In this document: one piece after another, positions 8,446 to 16,305 of the stretch
How the letters are laid out: each line of letters starts with the position of its first letter
How positions within the stretch are numbered: the first letter of the stretch is position 1
Assembly: GCF_040100845.1 (NCBI RefSeq)
Contig: NZ_JAZHSH010000001.1
Coordinates: 744,001 to 808,000 of the forward strand
DNA from: Chengkuizengella sp. SCS-71B
GTDB lineage: Bacteria > Bacillota > Bacilli > Paenibacillales > KCTC-33759
Direction of reading: 5' to 3'
DNA length: 64,000 bases
Position numbers and translations under genes: made by a program
Notes under the pieces: generated by a model
What the model was told of the DNA's origin: nothing
Seen by the model: the letters and a program-made list of their open reading frames with translations, nothing else
The model's database searches: none

Positions 8446-8605
8446 AAACATATTATACACTATTTATAAACTTTATAAAAGTGAGCTAGTCTAAAGAAAA
8501 AAAATATCATGAAAAAATAGCTTACTGATTCTTAAATATTAATATTAATTTGAAATTAAGGCAAGATGTACAATCTAAAGCATAAATTAAGGAGATGTTA
8601 TATAT

Positions 8606-10135
8606 ATGAAGAAATTCATTAAATATTTCTTGGTAATTACATTAGTATTTTCAGTTATATCTACAAGTGCAGTTGCAGGAACTTCAAGCTTTTCAGATAC
8701 AAAAGGACATTGGGCTGAATCATCTATTGAGAGGATGGCAGGTAAAGGACATATTGGCGGTTATCCAAACGGGTCTTTCAAACCAGAGGGTCAAATTACA
8801 AGAGCTGAGTTTACTGCTATATTAACTAGAATCGTAGGGATTGATGAAGTTGAGAATCCATTCAACGATGTAAATGATGCGAAATGGGCAAACGGAATCA
8901 TTGGTGGAGCAGAGCAAGTAGGAATCATAGACAAATCAGAATATGGAAGTTACTTTCAACCCAATACACCGATCACACGTTTAGAAATGACAAAAATGAT
9001 TGCTAGAGCCTTTATTTTGGAAGATGAATATAAAGAAAAATTTGATACATATGATTCTTATGATCAAGGAGATTTAACGTTTAAGGATGCAAAAAATGTG
9101 ACTAATGAAGATGCACCGTATGTAGCATTCGTAACAGATTTAGGCATTCTTGCTGGGTATCCAGATAAAACGTTCAAACCTTTAAATCAAGCTTCAAGAT
9201 CAGAGGCAGTCGTAATGCTACTAAGATATATTGATCATGATATAAACAGTGGTTCAACCGGTGGCGGTGGGGATATAAATCCAAATTCAGATGATAATGT
9301 TAATGAAAATCCTGCTTATGATCCTGACTATGCAAATGTGGAACAGTGGATAAATACAACTAGAATTAGTCCTAACTATATTACTTACATCAATAAAAAA
9401 GCACAAAAAATAGAAAATGGAACGGCATCAGAATCAGAAATATATAAAGCTAGATTCCATGTAGAAGAACTCCTTTGGAACTATTATAATGGTGCAATTC
9501 CAGTGAGTGACTATGAAGAAGAAACCTTAGATCGAATAGCTAGTAGATATGGTAAAGGGCATTGGGATGATGTTTCAGAATATAAAAAAGCATTTTATAG
9601 CACCTATGCAGGAGATATTCTTGAAGCAATGCTATTAAGCTACAGTTTTGATAAAAATGAAAACCTTGAGTGGGTAGTCGTTCGACCTGCGGGTATGAGA
9701 CATGCGTTCAAAATCTCCGTAGATAATCCAATGGGAAGCGTGGTGTTAAACCGAGGTTGGGCAGGAGTCAATGATGCAAAATTTGATGCTGTATATGCTG
9801 AAATTGCCACCCCACAATTATTAAATCAAATTATAGAATTAGGAGTACCCATCAGTGTAGATACCAATTCAAACAATGGAGATAAATTTGATGAAACAGG
9901 ATTTCCTCAAAACCATACAGATCGAGAAATTAGAGCCAGAGAGATTAAACGTGCAAATTCCAATAATGTCGTAAAAAGATTGTATGGTGGGGACTTTGCA
10001 ATAAAGATTGGAGGAATTGGTAATCTGACCAATGCAGATATTGTAGAGGGTAGTTCTATCATTCCAGAAGAGTTTTTGGAAATAAAGCCATATATCAAAG
10101 GACAAGCAAAATATATTGTAACAGATGTATATTAA
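8606..10135 (+). CDS. SLH-domain cell surface protein
   Basis: A signal peptide (KKFIKYFLVITLVFSVISTS, then AVAG) is followed by three S-layer homology repeats at about 27-75, 90-140 and 150-213 (FSDTKGHWAESSIERMAGKG; FNDVNDAKWANGII; FKDAKN with VTDLGILAGYPDKTF). Such repeats hold proteins on pyruvylated secondary wall polymer. After a Gly/Asn-rich linker (about 215-235) comes a 270-residue domain I do not recognise. Within the Tad locus it is a candidate wall-side collar or docking protein in place of a secretin, which is inference. Confidence 0.85.
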   Translation: MKKFIKYFLVITLVFSVISTSAVAGTSSFSDTKGHWAESSIERMAGKGHIGGYPNGSFKPEGQITRAEFTAILTRIVGIDEVENPFNDVNDAKWANGIIGGAEQVGIIDKSEYGSYFQPNTPITRLEMTKMIARAFILEDEYKEKFDTYDSYDQGDLTFKDAKNVTNEDAPYVAFVTDLGILAGYPDKTFKPLNQASRSEAVVMLLRYIDHDINSGSTGGGGDINPNSDDNVNENPAYDPDYANVEQWINTTRISPNYITYINKKAQKIENGTASESEIYKARFHVEELLWNYYNGAIPVSDYEEETLDRIASRYGKGHWDDVSEYKKAFYSTYAGDILEAMLLSYSFDKNENLEWVVVRPAGMRHAFKISVDNPMGSVVLNRGWAGVNDAKFDAVYAEIATPQLLNQIIELGVPISVDTNSNNGDKFDETGFPQNHTDREIRAREIKRANSNNVVKRLYGGDFAIKIGGIGNLTNADIVEGSSIIPEEFLEIKPYIKGQAKYIVTDVY

Positions 10136-10148
10136 AACCCAAATTAAC

Positions 10149-10179
10149 GAGTCGACTATTCTCATAGTCGGCTTTTTTT
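10149..10179 (+). terminator. intrinsic terminator inside Tad locus (after SLH gene)
   Basis: CGACTAT (10153-10159) pairs with ATAGTCG (10164-10170), followed by GCTTTTTTTA. It lies between two co-directional genes of the locus. Confidence 0.87.
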
Positions 10180-10211
10180 ATTTATTATAGATGAAAGGAG
10201 TTGTATTGTAG

Positions 10212-12824
10212 ATGAAGATGAAACGATGGAAATCATTCATATTGATGGGATGTTCATTCCTATTAGTCCTAATGGTTATTCAACCGATCATTTTTGCAAA
10301 TGAGCCATTTGATATTGATCTAGTAAATAATTATAGCCCGTTATATGAAGATAAACCTCTACTTGATTTCAAGGACAAAGTAGGAAAAATCATTTATGCT
10401 ATTACGATCCCAGATATTAATGCGACAACGGTAACAACAGCGGAAGGATCAAAAATCATGTTAAATTATGAACAAATACAAACAAATATAGAACAGGTAA
10501 ATTCGTCATGGGATGTAACTGGAAGTTATATCACACCCAATGTTAAACAAGCATCCGATCTCCAAACTAATATGCTAACATCATGGAAGTGGTGGGTAGA
10601 TAATATTTCCAACATTTCAAAAAAACAAATACAAGATGATGATTACGTTCTATTTGAGGATTTGGAGCAATACGTCGGACAAATTGCAGTACCAGAAACA
10701 TTCTATTTCCAAGGCATTACCTATATAGCAGATGGAATGGTCATTGGTGCTTTTCAATGTCAAAAAGCAACGATAAAGGTAGATCAATATTTAAGAGATG
10801 GTTCAGGGGATAATTCAGAGCGAATGTTCTTAGTAGATTTACGTATAACTGTTACAGCAGAATATGACATGTTAGCTCCAGTAAAAGAATATAAAACCTA
10901 TTGGTTTAATCATTTTACGGAAGTGTCACTAAAACAATTTGCTTTTTCTGCCACCAAAACAGCATTAGATGGTACACCTAAAAGTAGTGCAGACGTTGCA
11001 GGGGATTTGGATGTATTAGTTGTCGATGATACTTTAAACATGACGTTGTTAAGTACCTTTAATGGTGCTGCACCAACGGATAACTACAATGACGATATAT
11101 GGGTAAAAGAACGGAAAAATCCTAGAGCCCACGGACCGATGCCTGTACCCACTTATTTATTATCCATCTATCTAGATTATGAACCAGAAACGAATCAAAT
11201 TAGTTTGTATCCAGAAGCAAAAGCGACATCCAGTAAACTCTATTCTACTTTACAATCTTCACAAGCTCCTAAAATAAGTACAAATATTTACCGTAACCAT
11301 GGAGATTATGTCATGATGGTACCCATCATGAATGTGTTTCGATTTTATGATGATATTGGGAATCCAGACAATAAAACGAGTGTAGGTGCAGTACAGTGGG
11401 GTGCAGTCACTCAAAAATTAGAGGCAGAGTTTATCAACATTCTTAAAGGAGAAACACCAAATAGTGGTTTCCAAAAAATCGTAAATGATATTAACGTTAA
11501 ATACACTCAAAATTTTGATACAGCAACAACAGCAGAAAATATAGCAAATCAAGTCTTTGATCTAATAATGGCTAAATTGAAATTAGGATTTGATTCTATT
11601 GAACTATCGGAGTACCATGATGTACCTTATGGAGATAAAAGAGTCCAGTCTCTAATGCATGATCGATTACTTCCTGCAACAACTCAAGGAAGAGAAGAGA
11701 TTACCTCTTTTGCAAAGAATGCAGATTTAGAAGGTGCAGATCATCTAGAGCATTCTGAATTAGATCAACAATTAAAGGAATTGTATATGAAACACTATAC
11801 TGAGCAAGATATCGTGGATGCGTGGTTTTCAGATAGCGAAGAACTCATGACAAGAAACATTCTTGCGTTCCCGTTTAAAGTCAAAGAATTTGATGATTTA
11901 GAGATTGTCATCACCGATACAGGGATTACACCGAAAGTTGCCAATCTAAATGCAGCACAAGGATTGGATGAATACGAGAACCAAGCACAGTTCAGTCAAG
12001 AAGCCAATCAATCTAGTTATGGTATTCCTGGAAAGCAATATACAGCCACACTGACCATTACAAACAATGCAGACTACCCTGTAACCAATTTCGTTTTAAG
12101 AAACTATGTAGTGAGTTCTCAACCAGGAACAGCAAATACACCGAAAATCTATAACACCACAGATGAACAAAACATTGGGATGTTTTTTGGAACGCAATAT
12201 ACATTTAAAGGAAATGATGGGCTAGATAAACTCGTTCCAAACTTCCCTGCAAATGCACAAGTTGATTCATCACTTACTAATGTACAACAATTTCAAACAA
12301 TAGGTGTGAATCCAGGCTTCTTAGATCCAGGGGAAACCTTTGAAACTACCTTTCAATGGCGAATGCCAACGGAAACACAAAACCCGAACAAAGATCCAAT
12401 TTACTTATATGTCACCGTAGCAGAAGAAATTGAAAAGAATAGTGCTATGATCCAATCAGGGGCAAACGGAAACGTGAACTGGGAACCGGCTTTTACAAAT
12501 ACATTACTACAGTACATTCCTGGAGAAGAGAAGGTAACATTAATTTCATTTACACCGAATCAAATTGTACCTAGTAATGAAAGTGAAGAAATTCCAGATC
12601 GAGACAATCATACCATAGCAATCCAATTAGATGTCGCTGATCCAGACTCTGATCCAGATATTATTCCAAAGCAAGATCTAAAAGATAAAATGGACTTCCT
12701 GCGTTTTGCTGAAATTACAACAGAAACAGAAAGAGAAGTCGAAGCATGGGTCGATGATGGATACTGGGTCAACCTTGGAAGTGGGACCGTAAACTATAAA
12801 AGAACACAATGGATTGTGGAATAG
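10212..12824 (+). CDS. large exported protein of unknown function
   Basis: 870 aa with an N-terminal signal segment (SFILMGCSFLLVLMVIQPII, then FANE). No further membrane helix or wall-sorting motif is seen. The middle part (about 30-560) is mixed alpha/beta. The region about 585-790 looks like an immunoglobulin-type beta-sandwich module with YTATLTITNNADYPVTNFVL and the GFLDPGETFETTFQW turn. Its stop is just upstream of the RBS of the next exported protein, so the two are probably made together. No family is assigned. Co-occurrence with Tad genes suggests a surface part of the pilus apparatus. Confidence 0.7.
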   Translation: MKMKRWKSFILMGCSFLLVLMVIQPIIFANEPFDIDLVNNYSPLYEDKPLLDFKDKVGKIIYAITIPDINATTVTTAEGSKIMLNYEQIQTNIEQVNSSWDVTGSYITPNVKQASDLQTNMLTSWKWWVDNISNISKKQIQDDDYVLFEDLEQYVGQIAVPETFYFQGITYIADGMVIGAFQCQKATIKVDQYLRDGSGDNSERMFLVDLRITVTAEYDMLAPVKEYKTYWFNHFTEVSLKQFAFSATKTALDGTPKSSADVAGDLDVLVVDDTLNMTLLSTFNGAAPTDNYNDDIWVKERKNPRAHGPMPVPTYLLSIYLDYEPETNQISLYPEAKATSSKLYSTLQSSQAPKISTNIYRNHGDYVMMVPIMNVFRFYDDIGNPDNKTSVGAVQWGAVTQKLEAEFINILKGETPNSGFQKIVNDINVKYTQNFDTATTAENIANQVFDLIMAKLKLGFDSIELSEYHDVPYGDKRVQSLMHDRLLPATTQGREEITSFAKNADLEGADHLEHSELDQQLKELYMKHYTEQDIVDAWFSDSEELMTRNILAFPFKVKEFDDLEIVITDTGITPKVANLNAAQGLDEYENQAQFSQEANQSSYGIPGKQYTATLTITNNADYPVTNFVLRNYVVSSQPGTANTPKIYNTTDEQNIGMFFGTQYTFKGNDGLDKLVPNFPANAQVDSSLTNVQQFQTIGVNPGFLDPGETFETTFQWRMPTETQNPNKDPIYLYVTVAEEIEKNSAMIQSGANGNVNWEPAFTNTLLQYIPGEEKVTLISFTPNQIVPSNESEEIPDRDNHTIAIQLDVADPDSDPDIIPKQDLKDKMDFLRFAEITTETEREVEAWVDDGYWVNLGSGTVNYKRTQWIVE

Positions 12825-12838
12825 GGGAGGTGAAACAT

Positions 12839-14161
12839 ATAAAAAAATCAACCATTCTTTTCATCCTTCTATTTTGTTTAGTCACTACAACCATTGGCTA
12901 TGCAGGAACATACGTGACAGAAGAATTAAAAGATGAACACGGGAACACATGGGTATTAAATGGTCTGTGGGAAGAAGTAGATGGAAAACGTGTTTTTTAT
13001 CCATCTCCACCGACTGGACAAGTTTGGGTAGATACATCGAGATTTGAAACCCAAACTCAAATTATTGAGAAAACAGAATACATTACGGTGAGAGATACGA
13101 TTTATACACCAACAGCAACACTTAGACAAGTAGCTGTAGGCAATCATGAAATCATTATGACGTTAAATAATCCAAATAACTTTAACATTAAAGTGAATGT
13201 ATACCTTAAAAGTTTAAGTCCGGATTCTGAAGTGAGAAATGAATTTATGGAGCAAGAAGTGAATGATTTAGTGTTAAGCCCTGGTACGAGAGAGTTAACC
13301 TTTGATAGTGTCAAAAGACACGAAGGTTTTACAAACTATGAAATCATTTTACGAGTGACTGAGAATCTACATCCCGATGTGCATCCAGATTATGAGCAAG
13401 TCCGTGAACTCGGTTCATGGTATCCTGATGTACCTTTATATATTGAGTTTTTATATCCTGAAGTCACACTCAATACAAATAATTCAAGTTCTGAAGGTTC
13501 ATATGGAACGAACTGGACCTTTCGAAATCCAAATACGATAGAGTTTGAATATAAGCTAGAAATTGACGATGTGAGGGGGAGAAAGACACTTGAAACAGGA
13601 ACGATTGCACCTGGACAAACGATAAGTGGCTCTGAGATTGCTATCCCAACAAAGGATCGCACGAATACGCAAACTTTTATAGGTACTTTTGATTATTCAA
13701 AATCTGCACCTTCTATTAAAGAAAGCCAAGATTCATTTACGTTTATTATTGCATCAGCAGGAATTTCGTTATTTAGTAGTCAATCCGATGTTGCCATGCA
13801 AACAGATGTGAAATCAGAATCCACAGGCTGTAGGTATGGACCAGATAAATATGATGTAACCTATACATGGTTTGGAGCAAGTTATACGGTTTCATCCAGT
13901 GTTTCTAACAATAGTAATATCCCGATTTCAGTCACAGTTAAAGTCGGTCCAAGTAGTGCAAGTTACAATCTAGCTCCTAACGGATCCACATCTGGACCTT
14001 CTGCAAGTGATACAACAGAAAATGATGTAACGATTGATGGAGACACAAGATGGCATACACATACAGACAATGATAGTGAAAGTATATCTGTTACAGGTTG
14101 GAAGAAAACTGCAGAAGAAAGCTATTCATGTAATCCACCTCCACCAGATCCAGGACGATAA
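12839..14161 (+). CDS. exported protein of unknown function, possible AUA start
   Basis: The sequence KKSTILFILLFCLVTTTIGY, then AG, is a clear signal peptide. The only good Shine-Dalgarno site (GGGGAGG, 12824-12830) is 8 nt before an in-frame ATA at 12839. The in-frame GTG at 12830 overlaps that site, and the ATG at 12809 lies inside the previous gene without an RBS. The mature part has beta-rich modules (for example TATLRQVAVGNHEIIMTLNN and later YTWFGASYTVSSSVSNNSN) and ends in a PPPPDPGR tail. Function is unknown. It is followed by a terminator at 14178. Confidence 0.68.
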   Translation: MKKSTILFILLFCLVTTTIGYAGTYVTEELKDEHGNTWVLNGLWEEVDGKRVFYPSPPTGQVWVDTSRFETQTQIIEKTEYITVRDTIYTPTATLRQVAVGNHEIIMTLNNPNNFNIKVNVYLKSLSPDSEVRNEFMEQEVNDLVLSPGTRELTFDSVKRHEGFTNYEIILRVTENLHPDVHPDYEQVRELGSWYPDVPLYIEFLYPEVTLNTNNSSSEGSYGTNWTFRNPNTIEFEYKLEIDDVRGRKTLETGTIAPGQTISGSEIAIPTKDRTNTQTFIGTFDYSKSAPSIKESQDSFTFIIASAGISLFSSQSDVAMQTDVKSESTGCRYGPDKYDVTYTWFGASYTVSSSVSNNSNIPISVTVKVGPSSASYNLAPNGSTSGPSASDTTENDVTIDGDTRWHTHTDNDSESISVTGWKKTAEESYSCNPPPPDPGR

Positions 14162-14177
14162 TTAATAATTAAATAAT

Positions 14178-14211
14178 GAAGGGACGCCAACTGAGCATCC
14201 CTTCTTTTTTA
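14178..14211 (+). terminator. intrinsic terminator inside Tad locus
   Basis: GAAGGGA (14178-14184) pairs with TCCCTTC (14198-14204), followed by TTTTTT. It separates the exported proteins from the pseudopilin genes. Confidence 0.87.
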
Positions 14212-14255
14212 TTCTATAGATGAAAACAACTTTATGTAAAAAGGGTTGATGTAAT

Positions 14256-14882
14256 TTGAAAAAGATACTAGGCAATGAAAGAGGATTTATACTCATGGCT
14301 GCCTATATGGTTCCAGTTTTAGTTGGTTTAGCTGGTGTAGTCCTGGAGTTTAATCAACTCAGGGTGATTTCTAATGAATTACAAGCTGTAGTTGATGCTG
14401 CATCATTGGCAGGGGTGTTAAGAGCAGAAATTGATACTGAGATCATCTATGAGCATGAATATGATAGCGATGGAAATCTAATCAATATTACCCCTGTTGT
14501 AGAAAACTATACGATTATCAACAGTCAACAAGAAGCTTTTAACTTTGCTTATAAGTCTTTTAAAAAGAACATGGATGCACTGGGTTGGGATGACGATGGA
14601 AGTACTAGAATTACCGTTTATTCCAGTGAGTTATATGGGGAATTATTAGCAAGTGGAATGACAGATGCCATTACAGGACATGGGGTACCTGATAACCGCA
14701 GAGTTTTTAGTGATGTAGATCAATATTATTTTAAAGCAAAAATTCACGTAAAAACAGCTTTAATCGCTCCAGCAGTCCGAGTTTTGGCATTCATTGGAGG
14801 GTTGGATTCACCAATTGATGAATTAGGGGAAATTATTATGGAAGCAGATGCGGTATCTAGAACAAAAGTACAGATAGAATAG
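14256..14882 (+). CDS. TadG/TadE-like pseudopilin (Tad domain)
   Basis: The TTG start follows an AAGGG site. The protein opens KKILGNERGFILMAAYMVPV and continues with VGLAGVVLEFNQLRVISNEL and AVVDAASLAGVLRAE. That is the N-terminal hydrophobic helix and DAA motif of TadG-type 'putative Flp pilus-assembly' proteins. The ERG/F junction matches the KKG/D cleavage site of the pilin. The remaining 160 residues form a soluble exported domain without known motifs. It probably acts as a minor pilin at the pilus base or tip. Confidence 0.8.
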   Translation: MKKILGNERGFILMAAYMVPVLVGLAGVVLEFNQLRVISNELQAVVDAASLAGVLRAEIDTEIIYEHEYDSDGNLINITPVVENYTIINSQQEAFNFAYKSFKKNMDALGWDDDGSTRITVYSSELYGELLASGMTDAITGHGVPDNRRVFSDVDQYYFKAKIHVKTALIAPAVRVLAFIGGLDSPIDELGEIIMEADAVSRTKVQIE

Positions 14883-14892
14883 GGGGATTATA

Positions 14893-15315
14893 TTGAAAAT
14901 AGTAAAGAATAAAAGGGGTTCTTTAATGGATGCTGCACTTGTCCTACCACTATTAGTTTTAATCATTGCTTTTGTTTTTGATATGGGAATTCGCATGATT
15001 GTGTTACAAGGAACTTCAGCAGCAACGCGTGAAGCAGCAAGAGATTTTGCAAGGTTTCAAGATGAATCACAATCTATTCAGATTGCAAATGGATCTTTTA
15101 ATAGTTTAGCAAGCACATTAGCAAATGTTAAAGATGTGGATATTGAACTATCAAATGATGAAGTCCAAGATTACGCAATTGTTACGATTACCACTGAATT
15201 AACAGCAGATGTTTTCTCTTTTGTGTGGTCTATGATAGGAGTTGAAATAAATAACCAAATGGAAAGAAGTATGGTTTACCCGATTGAAATTAAAGAGGGT
15301 ACAAAAACATTTTAA
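14893..15315 (+). CDS. tadE: TadE-like pseudopilin
   Basis: The 140-aa protein has the leader KIVKNKRGSLMDAALVLPLL and a hydrophobic helix, followed by GTSAATREAARDFARF, the usual TadE pattern of a helix followed by an Ala-rich EAAR segment. It has a GGGGG-type RBS and a TTG start 10 nt after the previous stop. TadE pseudopilins are processed by the TadV peptidase and are needed for pilus formation. Confidence 0.85.
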   Translation: MKIVKNKRGSLMDAALVLPLLVLIIAFVFDMGIRMIVLQGTSAATREAARDFARFQDESQSIQIANGSFNSLASTLANVKDVDIELSNDEVQDYAIVTITTELTADVFSFVWSMIGVEINNQMERSMVYPIEIKEGTKTF

Positions 15316-15329
15316 AGGTGGAGAGAAAA

Positions 15330-15731
15330 ATGATCATAGTATTCCATACATTGTTTTGGTCCGTATTTTTATGGGTAGCTATATACGATGCACGTTTTAA
15401 AATCATTCCGAATGCTGTACCTATTCTATTAGGGACCATCGGATTTTTTTTATTGGGGCAACCTATCAGTTCCATTACCGGTGCTTTTTTAGGCGGGGGG
15501 ATTTTACTTTTGTTGGCTCTTTGTAATCAACAATGGGTTGGAGGAGGAGATATTAAAATCATGATCGGATTAGGATTTGCTTTTGGTATAGAGGTGATGT
15601 GGATTTTATGGATTGCTTGTGTGATGGCTCTAATTTTAACCTTATTGATGAGAAAAAAATCTATGGCGTTTGCTCCTTTTTTATTTTTATCTTCATCGGG
15701 GGTGCAAATCCTTGCTCTTTTTACAGTTTAA
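15330..15731 (+). CDS. tadV: prepilin peptidase TadV/CpaA (A24 family)
   Basis: A short A24 aspartic protease of about 133 aa with the usual TadV hydrophobic profile. The first catalytic Asp is in WVAIYDARFKIIPNAVP and the second is the GxGD-type site GGGDIKIMIGLGFAFG. It cleaves prepilins after the conserved Gly at the cytoplasmic face. The ATG at 15330 is preferred over GTG 15318 because GGTGGAG (15317-15323) is correctly spaced for it. The gene overlaps the next pseudopilin start, indicating coupling. Confidence 0.9.
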   Translation: MIIVFHTLFWSVFLWVAIYDARFKIIPNAVPILLGTIGFFLLGQPISSITGAFLGGGILLLLALCNQQWVGGGDIKIMIGLGFAFGIEVMWILWIACVMALILTLLMRKKSMAFAPFLFLSSSGVQILALFTV

Positions 15732-16278
15732 TCAAGTTAAAAAAATATTTATAAATAAAAAAGGTGATTTTATTCAATATGCACTAGCTCTTCCTGTTGT
15801 TTTGGGATTGGTGTATGGGGGGGTTATTCTTTTCGGGGTGGTGAATGCGAAACTAACTGTTAGTGAAGCTGCATGGGCAGCAGTTAGGGAATATGCTATA
15901 TCTCAAAACAGTGGGGAAACAAGGCAAGTTGCAAAAGGGATTGTTGAAGCTCATTTACCAATAAAGAGTGTAAGTTCAGTTGGTCAAGAGTCGAATTTAT
16001 CGGAAGGATTTGTCCAAGGCATTCTATTTAAGGAGGAGGATCACTATTTATTAAATTCATTAGGCAATTTAGATTTATATGTACTTGATCAGAAATTAAA
16101 GACTCAACTCGATGATTATATTAATAAAAATGTTTCTTTACAGGTAAAAGAAGTGACGATTGATGCTACATTAGATCACGATTTAAATACAGAAGGGATC
16201 ATACTGGCTTCAGATCACGAGAATACAAACAGTGATGAAGTTCAGATGGTTAGTGGTGTCATTTTAGAAAGTGAGTAA
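15712..16278 (+). CDS. TadE-like pseudopilin (second)
   Basis: The frame is open inside tadV. The likely start is TTG 15712, preceded by CGGGGG and overlapping tadV by 20 nt. Residues 18-60 read INKKGDFIQYALALPVVLGL, then VYGGVILFG, with SEAAWAAVREYA further on. KKGD is identical to the pilin cleavage site and the EAAWAAVREYA segment is the TadE signature. The C-terminal 120 residues form a soluble exported domain. It is the third pseudopilin in this cluster. Confidence 0.8.
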   Translation: MLFLQFNQVKKIFINKKGDFIQYALALPVVLGLVYGGVILFGVVNAKLTVSEAAWAAVREYAISQNSGETRQVAKGIVEAHLPIKSVSSVGQESNLSEGFVQGILFKEEDHYLLNSLGNLDLYVLDQKLKTQLDDYINKNVSLQVKEVTIDATLDHDLNTEGIILASDHENTNSDEVQMVSGVILESE

Positions 16279-16305
16279 TTGAAATTAGAGGAAAGGAAGA
16301 GAACA

